From positions 1 to 44,910 of the forward strand of contig NZ_JACDCW010000023.1 in NCBI RefSeq assembly GCF_013817345.1: a stretch of 44,910 nucleotides of DNA, read 5' to 3'. Of the stretch, positions 16,814-25,273 are shown one piece after another. The position numbers and the translations under genes were made by a program. The DNA is from Methylibium sp. (lineage in GTDB: Bacteria > Pseudomonadota > Gammaproteobacteria > Burkholderiales > Burkholderiaceae_C). The first letter of the stretch is position 1. Every line of letters starts with the position of its first letter. The notes under the pieces were generated by a model. The model was not told the origin of the DNA, made no database searches, and saw only the letters and a program-made list of their open reading frames with translations.

Positions 16814-16877
16814 TTGTAACAGAGGGTCATTCGGCTCTTTTGCCCCTCTTCCGCTGCGCACAATGCCGTTGTTACAA
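16814..16877. promoter_or_regulatory. Candidate OmpR autoregulatory site
   Basis: TTGTAACA (16814-16821) and its exact inverse TGTTACAA (16870-16877) flank 48 bases just upstream of ompR. The GTAACA core matches the half-site recognised by OmpR-type regulators in enterobacteria. The second arm is only 17 bases from the ompR start and is followed by the ribosome site AGGAAAGG. Position suggests autoregulation and possibly control of the divergent SIMPL gene. Confidence 0.5.
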
Positions 16878-16894
16878 ATGCAGGAAAGGTCTAG

Positions 16895-17632
16895 ATGAAC
16901 GCCTCCAACACCAACCAGCGGGCCGATCGCATCGTCGTGGTCGACGACGACGCCCGCATCCGCGACCTCCTGCGCCGCTACCTGACGCAAGAAGGCTTCG
17001 AGGTGCTGCTGGCCGAGGATGCCAAGGCTCTGAACCGCGTGATGACGCGCGACACCATCGATCTGATCGTGCTCGATCTCATGCTTCCCGGCGAGGACGG
17101 TCTGTCGATCTGCCGCCGGCTGCGTGCGAACAACGACACCACGCCCATCATCATGCTGACGGCCAAGGTGGAAGACGTGGACCGCATCGTCGGCCTGGAG
17201 GTCGGCGCAGACGACTACCTTCCGAAGCCCTTCAACCCCCGCGAACTGCTGGCGCGCATCCACGCCGTGCTGCGCCGTCGCCCGCAGCTCGAAGCCCCCG
17301 GCGCGCCGGCCAAGGAGGCCCAGACAGTCACCTTCGGTCCCTTCGAGTTCGACTTGGCGCTGCGACGCCTGGCCAAGGACGGCGAGCAGATGGCCCTGAC
17401 CACCGGCGAGTTCTCCATGCTCAAGGCGCTGGTGCGCCACCCCCGCCAGCCGCTGTCGCGCGACAAGCTCGCACAGCTCGCCCGTGGCCGCGAGTTCGAA
17501 CCTTTCGACCGCAGCCTGGACGTGCAGATCTCGCGCCTGCGCAAGATGATCGAGCCCGACCCCGCCCAGCCTCGCTACATCCAGACGGTGTGGGGCGTAG
17601 GCTATGTGTTCGTGCCGGACGGCGCGGCATGA
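16895..17632 (+). CDS. ompR: OmpR-family response regulator
   Basis: The 245-residue regulator has a receiver domain (about 12-125) with the acidic pocket D17-D18-D19, phospho-acceptor D61 in IVLDLMLPGEDG, T89 and K111, and a C-terminal winged-helix DNA-binding domain (about 145-240; ALTTGEFSMLKALVRHPRQP, DVQISRLRKMIE, IQTVWGVGYVF). It is followed by an EnvZ-type kinase 113 bases downstream, so it is the effector of an osmotic or envelope-stress two-component system. A ribosome site (AGGAAAGG) precedes ATG 16895. A GTAACA inverted repeat upstream suggests self-regulation. Confidence 0.93.
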   Translation: MNASNTNQRADRIVVVDDDARIRDLLRRYLTQEGFEVLLAEDAKALNRVMTRDTIDLIVLDLMLPGEDGLSICRRLRANNDTTPIIMLTAKVEDVDRIVGLEVGADDYLPKPFNPRELLARIHAVLRRRPQLEAPGAPAKEAQTVTFGPFEFDLALRRLAKDGEQMALTTGEFSMLKALVRHPRQPLSRDKLAQLARGREFEPFDRSLDVQISRLRKMIEPDPAQPRYIQTVWGVGYVFVPDGAA

Positions 17633-17745
17633 GCGGATCAATGTGCCGGGTTTAAGCGCTCCCAGAACGCCGCTTTTCGGCGCCCGCCCCACACGGGGAT
17701 CGAGGAAAGTGGCAGAGTTGCATTTTCTCGAGAGGCTGCGCGGTC

Positions 17746-19200
17746 ATGGTTGAGTCGGAAGCGGGCAGCACCCGAGCGTCGGCGCGGGCGGCCCGCGATG
17801 AACGCGCGCGCCGTGGCTCGCGCACGGCGGGCGCGACCACCCGGCCGCTTCGCCCCTCCAATACCCCGCGGCTGCAGCTACCGCGCATCGCGCTGAGTCT
17901 GTTCTGGCGCACCTTCATCCTGCTGGCGGTGCTGCTCGGCGGCGGCATCTTCGCCTGGCTGCAGACCTTCCGGGCGCTCGAGTTCGAGCCGCGCGCCGTG
18001 CAGGCGGCGCAGCAGATCGCGAGCCTGGTGAACCTGTCGCGCGCGGCCCTGCGCTATTCGGACGCGATCAGTCGCGTGACCCTGGTCAAGGACATGAGCG
18101 ACCAGGAGGCGGTGAAGATCGTGCCGCGCGAAGCGAAAGACTTGTTCGAGCCGTTCGAGGTCGATCGCTTCAGCCGCGCCGTCGGCCACGAGTTGCGCAC
18201 GCGGCTCGGGCCCGAGACGGTTGTGGCGAGCAGCGTCAACAAGGTGCCGGGCCTATGGGTGGGCTTCAACATCGAGACCGATCCTTATTGGCTGCAGGCC
18301 GACCCGAAGCGGGTGGAGCCGGTGGCGGGCAGCACTTACTTCGTGTGGACCAGCATCGCGCTTTTGGCCACGGTGTTCGGCTCCGCAGCCATCGCCGGGC
18401 TGATCAACCAGCCGCTCAAGCAGCTCTCGTTCGCGGCCAGCCGCATCCGCGACGGCGAATACGACTCGCGCCTGGACGAGCACACCATGACCAGCGAGAT
18501 CCGCGAAGTCAACATGGGCTTCAACCGCATGGCGCGCGAGCTGGCCAAGGTGGAGGAAGACCGTGCCGTGATGCTGGCCGGCATCAGCCACGACCTGCGC
18601 ACACCGCTGGCGCGAATGCGGCTGGAAACCGAGATGAGCGTGGTGGACGAGGAGGCCAAACGCTACATGGCGGCCGACATCGACCAGCTCGACGCCATCA
18701 TCGACAAGTTCATGGATTACGCGCGGCCGGGCGAAGTGCGGCTGGTGCCGGTGCACCTGTCGAGCATCGTCGACCGCGAGAGCGCGGCCTTCCGCGACCC
18801 GACGCAGATCCGCATCGAGTCGCGCGTGGCCATTGACGCCCGGGTCATGGCCGACGATACCGAGCTCGGTCGCGTGTTCGCCAACCTGTTCGAGAACGCG
18901 CGCCGCTACGGCCGCAGCAACGACACCGGCGTGGCCTGGGTGCAGGTGAGCTACGCCCGCACGGGGCCGTGGGTGGTGCTGAGCGTGCGCGACCACGGGC
19001 CCGGCGTGGCGCCCGAAAAGCTCAAGCAGCTCACGACGCCGTTCTTCCGAGGCGACGCCGCGCGCACGGCGGCCACGGGCGCTGGCCTGGGCTTGGCGAT
19101 CGTGGAGAAGGCCGTGCAGCGCATGGGCGGCAGCTTCGAGCTGACGAACGCGAGCGATGGCGGATTGCTGGCGCATATCCGGCTGAAGAAGGCGCCATAA
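17746..19200 (+). CDS. envZ: EnvZ-like sensor histidine kinase
   Basis: The 484-residue kinase has a basic Arg/Ala/Ser-rich cytoplasmic leader (1-45), membrane segment 1 (about 51-71), a periplasmic sensor (72-198), membrane segment 2 (about 199-220), HAMP (to about 270), the dimerisation/phosphoacceptor H-box GISHDLRTPLARMR with H282 and an ATPase domain with N, D-H-G-P-G-V and T-G-A-G-L-G-L boxes. It would phosphorylate OmpR. The H-box and the ELAKVEEDRAVMLAG linker are typical of beta-proteobacterial EnvZ. The long leader is unusual; an internal start nearer the first membrane segment is possible, although no better ribosome site was identified. Confidence 0.92.
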   Translation: MVESEAGSTRASARAARDERARRGSRTAGATTRPLRPSNTPRLQLPRIALSLFWRTFILLAVLLGGGIFAWLQTFRALEFEPRAVQAAQQIASLVNLSRAALRYSDAISRVTLVKDMSDQEAVKIVPREAKDLFEPFEVDRFSRAVGHELRTRLGPETVVASSVNKVPGLWVGFNIETDPYWLQADPKRVEPVAGSTYFVWTSIALLATVFGSAAIAGLINQPLKQLSFAASRIRDGEYDSRLDEHTMTSEIREVNMGFNRMARELAKVEEDRAVMLAGISHDLRTPLARMRLETEMSVVDEEAKRYMAADIDQLDAIIDKFMDYARPGEVRLVPVHLSSIVDRESAAFRDPTQIRIESRVAIDARVMADDTELGRVFANLFENARRYGRSNDTGVAWVQVSYARTGPWVVLSVRDHGPGVAPEKLKQLTTPFFRGDAARTAATGAGLGLAIVEKAVQRMGGSFELTNASDGGLLAHIRLKKAP

Positions 19201-19258
19201 GGAACTAACTGCGGGATAAGTCAGCGCGCCGAGCACACTGTCGACGCCTCTTCGGTAG

Positions 19259-19291
19259 CCCCTCACCCCGCCTCTCCCCAGAGGGGAGAGG
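19259..19291. repeat. REP-like palindromic repeat, intergenic copy
   Basis: CCCTCACCCCG followed by a perfect nine-base hairpin CCTCTCCCC-AGA-GGGGAGAGG (19271-19291). It lies between the ends of the convergent envZ and ispF genes. The same CCCTCACCCC core and hairpin type recur, as a pair, inside mfd at 22664-22760. Without a T-run it is not a classical terminator but may stabilise or end transcripts. The remaining bases between the two genes show nothing further. Confidence 0.65.
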
Positions 19292-19340
19292 AGCAATACC
19301 CGCAATACCCGGCCCTCCGTGCGCGCTTGTGCTTCGCCTG

Positions 19341-19829
19341 TCAGCCGCGCACCAACAGGCACACGGCGCGCGCCTCGATCGATTCGCCCCGGCCCACCGG
19401 CCCCATTTTCTCGGCCGTTTTGGCTTTCACATTCACCTGACTCGGCGCCACGCCCAGCGTTGCGGCGATGCGCTCGACCATGGCCGAAATATGCGGCGCC
19501 ATCTTCGGCGCCTGCGCGACGATGGTGGCGTCGACATTGCCGATCTGCCAACCGGCCGCCTGCACCCGCGCAAGCGCCTCCACCAGCAGCACGAGCGAAT
19601 CGGCGCCCTTGAAGCGCACGTCTGTGTCGGGAAAATGGCGGCCGATATCGCCGAGTGCCGCTGCGCCGAGCAACGCATCGGTGATGGCGTGCAGCAGCGC
19701 GTCGGCGTCGGAATGCCCGGCCAGGCCGTGGCTGTGCGCGATCTCCACGCCGCCGAGGACGAGCTTGCGGCCGGTGACCAGCGCGTGGGTATCCCAGCCC
19801 TCGCCGATGCGGATGTCGATCGGGTTCAT
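19341..19829 (-). CDS. ispF: 2-C-methyl-D-erythritol 2,4-cyclodiphosphate synthase
   Basis: The 162-residue enzyme makes the cyclodiphosphate intermediate of the MEP isoprenoid pathway. Its metal-binding D13-T-H15 motif (GEGWDTHAL), [29 protein letters not shown] and the C-terminal [16 protein letters not shown] segment are all present, and length is normal. The start ATG overlaps the ispD stop by four bases, giving the common ispD-ispF couple as two separate proteins. Confidence 0.95.
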   Translation of the reverse strand: MNPIDIRIGEGWDTHALVTGRKLVLGGVEIAHSHGLAGHSDADALLHAITDALLGAAALGDIGRHFPDTDVRFKGADSLVLLVEALARVQAAGWQIGNVDATIVAQAPKMAPHISAMVERIAATLGVAPSQVNVKAKTAEKMGPVGRGESIEARAVCLLVRG

Positions 19830-20674
19830 GCGCGCGTCCTCAACAGGCGTTCGGCCAGCGCGAAATCCGCCGGCCAGGTGAGTTTGAAATTCTCCAGCGT
19901 GCCCGGCACGAGCAGCGGCGCATCGCCGAGCGCTTCCATCGCGCTGGCCTCGTCGGTGACCTGATCGCCTGCCGCGGCCAACGCCTCGCGCAGGCGGCCG
20001 ATACGAAACATCTGCGGCGTCTGCGCTTGCCACAAGCCGCGGCGATCCACGGTGTGCGCCACGCGGCTGGCGCCTGCAGCGATGGTCGAAGCACGCACCG
20101 AATCGGCCTCGCGCTTGAGCGTATCGGCCAGCGGCAGCGCGAGAAGGCCGCCGACCGCGTCGAGCTCGCAGGCGGCGATCAGGCGTTCGATGTCGGCCGG
20201 CTGCACCAGGCAGCGCGCGGCGTCGTGAACGAGCACCCAGTCCTCGGGCAGCGCGCCGCGTTCGATCAAGGTAGCCAAGCCGTTCGCCACGCTCGCGGCA
20301 CGCGTGGCGCCGCCGCAGCGCACCGCCCACCGGCGCCGCGCTCCCGCAGGGATGTCGCCTGCAGCGCGCGCCCCGGCTTGCACGCCGGAGCCGCTCGAGG
20401 GGCTCGGCACATGCGCCTCGCAAGCCGCGTCTCGCCCCCAGCCCGGCACGTCGCGCTCGAAGCGCTGGTCCTGCGGCGCAAGCACGACCAGCGTTGCGGT
20501 CAGCCGGCGCACGCGGTCGAGCGCCTGCAATGTGTGGTCCACCACAGCACGACCGGCGACGCGCACGTACTGCTTGGGTTGCTCGGCGCCCGCCCGTGCA
20601 CCGATGCCTGCGCTGGGCACCAAGGCATAGCAGCGCGTTGAGGAGGACTCGGCTTTGTCCATTGCGCTCACCAT
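19826..20674 (-). CDS. ispD: 2-C-methyl-D-erythritol 4-phosphate cytidylyltransferase with an inserted segment
   Basis: IspD activates methylerythritol phosphate with CTP. Seen are the N-terminal [20 protein letters not shown] loop, [33 protein letters not shown] and [17 protein letters not shown]. The product is 282 residues, about 45-50 longer than usual. Most of the excess is residues about 81-114, between the strand [16 protein letters not shown] and [11 protein letters not shown]; it is Ala/Gly/Pro-rich and looks like an in-frame insertion. The start at 20674 overlaps the stop of the preceding PIN-domain gene; ATG 20662 is a close alternative. The catalytic surroundings are intact, so activity is expected if the insert loops out. 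Confidence 0.9.
   Translation of the reverse strand: MVSAMDKAESSSTRCYALVPSAGIGARAGAEQPKQYVRVAGRAVVDHTLQALDRVRRLTATLVVLAPQDQRFERDVPGWGRDAACEAHVPSPSSGSGVQAGARAAGDIPAGARRRWAVRCGGATRAASVANGLATLIERGALPEDWVLVHDAARCLVQPADIERLIAACELDAVGGLLALPLADTLKREADSVRASTIAAGASRVAHTVDRRGLWQAQTPQMFRIGRLREALAAAGDQVTDEASAMEALGDAPLLVPGTLENFKLTWPADFALAERLLRTRA
20333..20434 (-). repeat. Inserted low-complexity segment within ispD
   Basis: About 100 bases encoding an Ala/Gly/Pro/Arg-rich stretch absent from typical IspD. It contains an imperfect palindrome around 20385-20405 (CCGCTCGAGGGGCTCGG). It differs from the REP-like element in mfd. Origin as a decayed dispersed repeat is an inference. Confidence 0.35.
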
Positions 20675-21054
20675 GCCACGGGCACCGGATAGCGGTGAAT
20701 CATCGGGTCGGGCGTGAGCAAGGTCATGCCGTGCTGGACCGCCTGGCAGACCAGCAGACGGTCGAAGGGATCGGTGTGCACGGCCGGCAGGCGGTCGAGC
20801 AGCAGGGTGTCCGCCTCGCTCAGCGGCAGCGGCTCGATACCGTGGCGCTGCCGCTCGCGCGGCACGTAACGCGACGGCGCTTCGGACAGCGGCAGTTTGC
20901 CGAGCTGGTGCTTCACTGCAATTTCCCAGGCCGACACAGCCGAGAGATAAACCTCGTTGGCCGGGTCGCGGAACAAAGCGGCCGCCTCGGCGCTGAACAG
21001 CGCATCGCCGCGCACCGCCCAAAGAAAACTGCAGGTGTCGAGCAGCAGTCTCAT
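20668..21054 (-). CDS. VapC-type PIN-domain toxin
   Basis: The 128-residue PIN-domain ribonuclease has the four acidic positions of the active site: D6 in [12 protein letters not shown]44 in SAWEIAVK, D95 and D98 in [12 protein letters not shown] toxins of type II systems cleave tRNA or rRNA. The start overlaps the stop of the antitoxin gene by four bases (ATGA), the standard antitoxin-first arrangement. It is followed with overlap by ispD, so the pair sits immediately upstream of the essential ispD-ispF operon on the same strand. Confidence 0.87.
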   Translation of the reverse strand: MRLLLDTCSFLWAVRGDALFSAEAAALFRDPANEVYLSAVSAWEIAVKHQLGKLPLSEAPSRYVPRERQRHGIEPLPLSEADTLLLDRLPAVHTDPFDRLLVCQAVQHGMTLLTPDPMIHRYPVPVAW

Positions 21055-21407
21055 CGGCGCGCCCTGGTGCGGCGCGACGCCGATTTGGCAGGCGCCTTTG
21101 CGCCCCGCACCGCCGGTGTCGATCGAGCCGAGTTGGCTGCGCTCGGGCAATCGACCGCGCCCGTTGTGCCGCTCAGCGCGCTCAGCAACTCCACGGGCAG
21201 CGGCTCGAAGAAGCCGTCCGGCAACGGTTCGCCGGCGTCCGGCGCACGGCCCAGCGGCCTCGGCCGGCTCGAGCGCTGCGGCCCCAGCGCAACCAGCTTG
21301 GCCACCGGCTGGTTGCGCCGGCAGATCAGCACCTCCTCGCCACGCTCCGCTGCGGCGACGTACTCGGCCAGGTTTTCGCGGACCTTGTGAATGTTGGGGC
21401 GGTGCAT
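21051..21407 (-). CDS. Phd/YefM-type antitoxin with an extended basic tail
   Basis: The N-terminal 45 residues (NIHKVRENLAEYVAAAERGEEVLICRRNQPVAKLVAL) are a typical Phd/YefM DNA-binding domain. The toxin-binding tail reaches FFEPLPVELLSALSG, where such antitoxins usually end. Here about 35 further residues follow, Ala/Ser/Thr then Arg/Lys-rich ([10 protein letters not shown]). This may reflect loss of the original stop by frameshift, or a real extension. The start ATG 21407 is chosen over a longer frame to 21437 for family length; the product is 118 residues. It is expected to repress its own operon together with the PIN toxin. Confidence 0.8.
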   Translation of the reverse strand: MHRPNIHKVRENLAEYVAAAERGEEVLICRRNQPVAKLVALGPQRSSRPRPLGRAPDAGEPLPDGFFEPLPVELLSALSGTTGAVDCPSAANSARSTPAVRGAKAPAKSASRRTRARR

Positions 21408-21605
21408 GGACGCTGCTCCGGACAACAAGATGTACAAGTCTAACGCCGCGGCACACGAGTCGGAAGCAACGTACTGCGAGCGGCAGCGCGCTTCGAACCG
21501 GGACTGCGTCCCGCCCCTGTCGCGCGCGCCGAAGCAGGCGGCTGCCTACAATCGTGCAGCGCTCCGTGGTCCTCCGCGGAGCGTTCTTCATTGCCCGGTT
21601 TTTCG

Positions 21606-24600
21606 ATGCAGCTCCCTTCCCTCGCCCTCGGCAAGCGCTACACCCTGCCCCGCCCCGTCGGCTCGGCCGATGCACTGCTGCTCGCGCGCTTTGCGCAGGC
21701 CCGCAAGGCAGCACGGCAGCTCACCGCCATCGTCACCGCCGAGCCGGCCGATACACAGCGGCTGCAGGACGAGCTGGCCTTCTTCGCACCGGAGTTGCGC
21801 ATTGCCGTCTTCCCCGACTGGGAGACGCTGCCCTACGACAACTTCTCGCCGCACCAGGACCTGATCTCGGAGCGGCTGGCCACGCTGTGGCGGGTGCTTC
21901 ACGCGCAGGGCCAGGGCGAGGTGGACGTGGTGCTCATGCCGGCCACCACCGCCCTGGTGCGCCTGGCGCCGCCCGCCTTTCTGGCTGCCTACACCTTCCA
22001 GTTCAAGCAAAAGCAAAAGCTCGACGAGGCTGGCTTGAAAGCGCAGCTCTCGCTGGCCGGCTACCAGCATGTGAGCCAAGTCGTCTCGCCGGGCGAATAT
22101 GCGGTCCGCGGCGGGCTGATCGACCTGTTCCCGATGGGCTCGCCCGTGCCCTTTCGCGTCGACCTGTTCGACGACGAGGTCGATTCCATCCGCACCTTCG
22201 ACCCCGACAGCCAGCGCAGCCTCTACCCGGTGCCCGAAGTGCGGCTGCTCCCGGGCCGCGAGTTCCCCATGGACGAAGCCGCGCGCACGGCGTTCCGTGC
22301 GCGCTGGCGCGAGCGCGTGGAGGGCGACCCCACGCGCTCGCGCATCTACAAGGACATCGGCGCGGGCATCGCCACTGCCGGCATCGAGTTCTACCTGCCG
22401 CTGTTCTTCGACGAGACGGCGACGGTGTTCGACTACTTCGGCGCTGAAGCGCACGTGGTGCTGCATGGCGAGGTGGACGAGGCGCTGCAGAAATTCTGGA
22501 CCGAGACGCGGGAGCGGCATCGCTTCTTGCAGCACGACCCGGAGCGGCCGATCCTGCCGCCGGCGGCGATCTACCTGCCGCCGGAGGAGTTCTTCGGGCG
22601 GTGCAATACACACGCTCAACTGTCCGTGCGCGGCGCGGTCGTCGAGCAGTCGCCGGATTCCCTTTCTCCCGCAGGGCGGGAGAGGGCTGGGGTGAGGGTG
22701 GGAGGTGCCGCGCCAAGCACCCCCTCACCCCAACCCTCTGCCCCTCCGGGGGCGAGGGAGCCGGAAGACCTCGCGCAACCGCGACAGGATGGCGGTGCGT
22801 GGGCTCGCCCCCTGCCCGACCTCGCCATCGAGCGCGCTACGCAGGACCCTCTGCGCAAGCTGGAACAGCACCTGGAAAGGACCGCCAAGAGCGGCACCCG
22901 CGTGCTGCTGGTCGCAGAGAGCCAGGGCCGTCGCGAGAGCGTGCTGGAGCTGCTGCGCGATCACAAACTCGAGCCGCCTCCGGTGGAGTCGCTCGCGGCT
23001 TTCGAGGCCAGCGACCATCCCTACGCCATCACCGTCGCACCACTCGCCGCCGGCTTCCACTGGCAGCGCGACGAGGGCGAGCCGGCCATCCAGCTCATCA
23101 CCGAGACCGAGCTCTTCGACGCCGCCCCTACGCAGCGCCGCCGCCGCAAGCAGGAGCAGACGAGTGACGTCGATGCGCTGATCAAGGACCTGTCCGAGCT
23201 CAAGCCCGGCGACCCTGTCGTGCATGCCAACCACGGCATCGGCCGCTACGTGGGCCTGATCCACATCGACCTCGGCGAAGGCGACACCGAATTCCTGCAT
23301 CTCGAGTACGCCGACAAGGCCACGCTCTACGTGCCGGTCGCACAACTGCAGCTCATCAGCCGCTACACCGGCGTGAGCGCGGAAGAAGCGCCGCTGCACC
23401 GCCTGGGCTCGGCTCAGTGGGACAAGGCCAAGCGCAAGGCCGCCGAGCAGGTGCGCGATACCGCTGCCGAGCTGCTCAACCTGTACGCACGCCGCGCCGC
23501 GCGCGAAGGCTTTGCGTTCCGCTTCGCGCCGCAGGACTACGAGGCTTTCGCCGCCAGCTTCGGCTTCGAGGAAACGCCCGACCAGCGCGCCGCCATCCAT
23601 GCGGTGATCCAGGACATGATTTCGCCGCGGCCGATGGACCGGCTGGTGTGCGGCGACGTCGGCTTCGGCAAAACCGAAGTGGCCCTGCGCGCCGCCTTCG
23701 TGGCCGTGACCGGCGGCAAGCAGGTGGCTCTGCTCGCCCCCACCACGCTGCTGGCGGAGCAGCACTACGCGAACATTTCCGACCGCTTCGCGAAGTGGCC
23801 GGTCAAGGTGGCTGAGATGAGCCGCTTTCGCTCGGCCAAGGAGATCAAGGCGGCGCTCGCGGGCCTGGCCGACGGCACGATCGACATCGTGATCGGCACT
23901 CATAAATTGCTGAGCCAGGACACGAAGTTCGCCAACCTCGGTCTGCTCATCATCGACGAAGAACACCGCTTCGGCGTGCGCCACAAAGAGGCGATGAAAG
24001 CGCTGCGCGCCGAGGTCGACGTGCTCACGCTCACCGCCACGCCGATCCCGCGCACGCTGGGCATGGCGCTCGAAGGCCTGCGCGACCTGAGCGTCATCGC
24101 CACCGCGCCGCAGCGGCGCCTGTCGATCAAGACCTTCGTGCGCGGCGAGTCGAACGGCACCATCCGCGAGGCGGTGCTGCGCGAGTTGAAGCGCGGCGGG
24201 CAGGTCTATTTCCTGCACAACGAGGTGGAGACGATCCAGAACCGGCGCCAGAGACTCGAAGAGCTGCTGCCCGAGGCACGCATCGCAGTGGCGCATGGCC
24301 AGATGCCCGAGCGTGAACTGGAACGCGTGATGCGCGAGTTCGTTGCGCAGAAGCACAACCTGCTGCTGTGCTCGACCATCATCGAGACCGGCATCGACGT
24401 GCCCACCGCCAACACCATCGTCATGAGCCGCGCCGACAAGTTCGGCCTCGCGCAACTGCACCAGCTCAGGGGCCGCGTCGGCCGCTCGCACCACCAAGCC
24501 TATGCCTACCTGATGGTGCCCGACGTGGAGGGCCTGACCAAGCAGGCCGCGCAGCGCCTGCAGGCCATCCAGGACATGGAAGAGCTCGGCTCCGGCTTCT

Positions 24601-25223
24601 ACCTCGCCATGCACGACCTCGAAATCCGCGGCGCCGGCGAAGTGCTGGGAGAGAACCAGAGCGGCAACATGATGGAGGTGGGCTTCCAGCTCTACAACGA
24701 CATGCTGGCCCTGGCCGTGCGCGAGCTCAAGGCCGGCCGCGAGCCCGATCTGCTGAGCCCACTCAACGTCACGACCGAGATCAACCTGCACGCTCCCGCC
24801 CTGCTGCCAGACAGCTACTGCGGCGACGTGCACGTGCGCCTCTCGCTCTACAAGCGCCTGGCCACGGCCGACAAGCTCGACAAGATCGACGCCATGTTGG
24901 AAGAGATCGTCGATCGCTTCGGCAAGCTGCCGACGCAGGCGCAGACCCTGTTCGACACCCACCGCCTGCGCGTGCAGGCCAAGGCCTACGGCGTGCAGAA
25001 GATCGACGCCGGCCCGCAGGCCATGAGCATCACCTTCCGCCCCAACCCGCCGATCGACTCGCTGCGCATCATCGAGCTGGTGCAGAAGAACCGCCACATC
25101 AAGCTTGCCGGCAACGACAAGCTGCGCATCGAGAAGGCGCTGCCCGAGCCGGCTTCGCGGGCGCAGTTCCTGCGGGATGTGTTGAAGTCGCTGGGAACGC
25201 CGCAGGTGGCTGAGGCGGCTTGA
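21606..25223 (+). CDS. mfd: Transcription-repair coupling factor Mfd
   Basis: This 1205-residue DNA translocase displaces stalled RNA polymerase and recruits UvrA. In order: a UvrB-like N-terminal module (about 1-340), the RNA-polymerase-interacting domain (LKPGDPVVHANHGIGRYVGL, about 540), a RecG-like motor with Walker A GDVGFGKT (from residue 683), DEEH (784-787) and RGRVGRSHHQAYAYL, and a TRCF C-terminal domain. It is longer than the E. coli protein (1148). Part of the excess is residues about 353-385, encoded by a REP-like inverted repeat inserted in frame just after the UvrB-like module. ATG 21606 is preferred to TTG 21591 by homology of the N-terminus. Confidence 0.96.
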   Translation: MQLPSLALGKRYTLPRPVGSADALLLARFAQARKAARQLTAIVTAEPADTQRLQDELAFFAPELRIAVFPDWETLPYDNFSPHQDLISERLATLWRVLHAQGQGEVDVVLMPATTALVRLAPPAFLAAYTFQFKQKQKLDEAGLKAQLSLAGYQHVSQVVSPGEYAVRGGLIDLFPMGSPVPFRVDLFDDEVDSIRTFDPDSQRSLYPVPEVRLLPGREFPMDEAARTAFRARWRERVEGDPTRSRIYKDIGAGIATAGIEFYLPLFFDETATVFDYFGAEAHVVLHGEVDEALQKFWTETRERHRFLQHDPERPILPPAAIYLPPEEFFGRCNTHAQLSVRGAVVEQSPDSLSPAGRERAGVRVGGAAPSTPSPQPSAPPGAREPEDLAQPRQDGGAWARPLPDLAIERATQDPLRKLEQHLERTAKSGTRVLLVAESQGRRESVLELLRDHKLEPPPVESLAAFEASDHPYAITVAPLAAGFHWQRDEGEPAIQLITETELFDAAPTQRRRRKQEQTSDVDALIKDLSELKPGDPVVHANHGIGRYVGLIHIDLGEGDTEFLHLEYADKATLYVPVAQLQLISRYTGVSAEEAPLHRLGSAQWDKAKRKAAEQVRDTAAELLNLYARRAAREGFAFRFAPQDYEAFAASFGFEETPDQRAAIHAVIQDMISPRPMDRLVCGDVGFGKTEVALRAAFVAVTGGKQVALLAPTTLLAEQHYANISDRFAKWPVKVAEMSRFRSAKEIKAALAGLADGTIDIVIGTHKLLSQDTKFANLGLLIIDEEHRFGVRHKEAMKALRAEVDVLTLTATPIPRTLGMALEGLRDLSVIATAPQRRLSIKTFVRGESNGTIREAVLRELKRGGQVYFLHNEVETIQNRRQRLEELLPEARIAVAHGQMPERELERVMREFVAQKHNLLLCSTIIETGIDVPTANTIVMSRADKFGLAQLHQLRGRVGRSHHQAYAYLMVPDVEGLTKQAAQRLQAIQDMEELGSGFYLAMHDLEIRGAGEVLGENQSGNMMEVGFQLYNDMLALAVRELKAGREPDLLSPLNVTTEINLHAPALLPDSYCGDVHVRLSLYKRLATADKLDKIDAMLEEIVDRFGKLPTQAQTLFDTHRLRVQAKAYGVQKIDAGPQAMSITFRPNPPIDSLRIIELVQKNRHIKLAGNDKLRIEKALPEPASRAQFLRDVLKSLGTPQVAEAA
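22664..22760. repeat. Paired REP-like inverted repeat inserted in frame in mfd
   Basis: Two inverted copies of a palindromic unit: AGGGCTGGGGTGAGGG (22683-22698) pairs with CCCTCACCCCAACCCT (22722-22737) at 15 of 16 positions, and each copy has its own smaller hairpin (22666-22682 and 22734-22758). The unit matches the intergenic element at 19259-19291. The insertion keeps the mfd frame open and adds a Pro/Ser/Gly/Arg-rich loop. Confidence 0.72.
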
Positions 25224-25230
25224 CAGCTCA

Positions 25231-25248
25231 GTAGCACTCGAGTGCTAC
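25231..25248. promoter_or_regulatory. Operator palindrome of the ParD/ParE-type module
   Basis: GTAGCACTCGAGTGCTAC is a perfect 18-base palindrome 25 bases upstream of the antitoxin start and directly after mfd. Ribbon-helix-helix antitoxins bind such palindromes to repress their own operon. GGAG, about ten bases before the ATG, is the ribosome site. Confidence 0.65.
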
Positions 25249-25273
25249 ATTCGAGGCTCCGAAGGAGCAAAAC

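Noticed and set aside
19271-19291. Nine-base hairpin after envZ considered as a terminator
   Set aside because: No T-run on either side, and the sequence matches the repeat inside mfd, so it is listed as a repeat.
22725-25097. 790-codon open frame on the minus strand opposite mfd
   Set aside because: Composition (Val/Gly/His/Gln/Arg-rich) is typical of an antisense shadow in GC-rich DNA, while the plus strand encodes an unmistakable Mfd.
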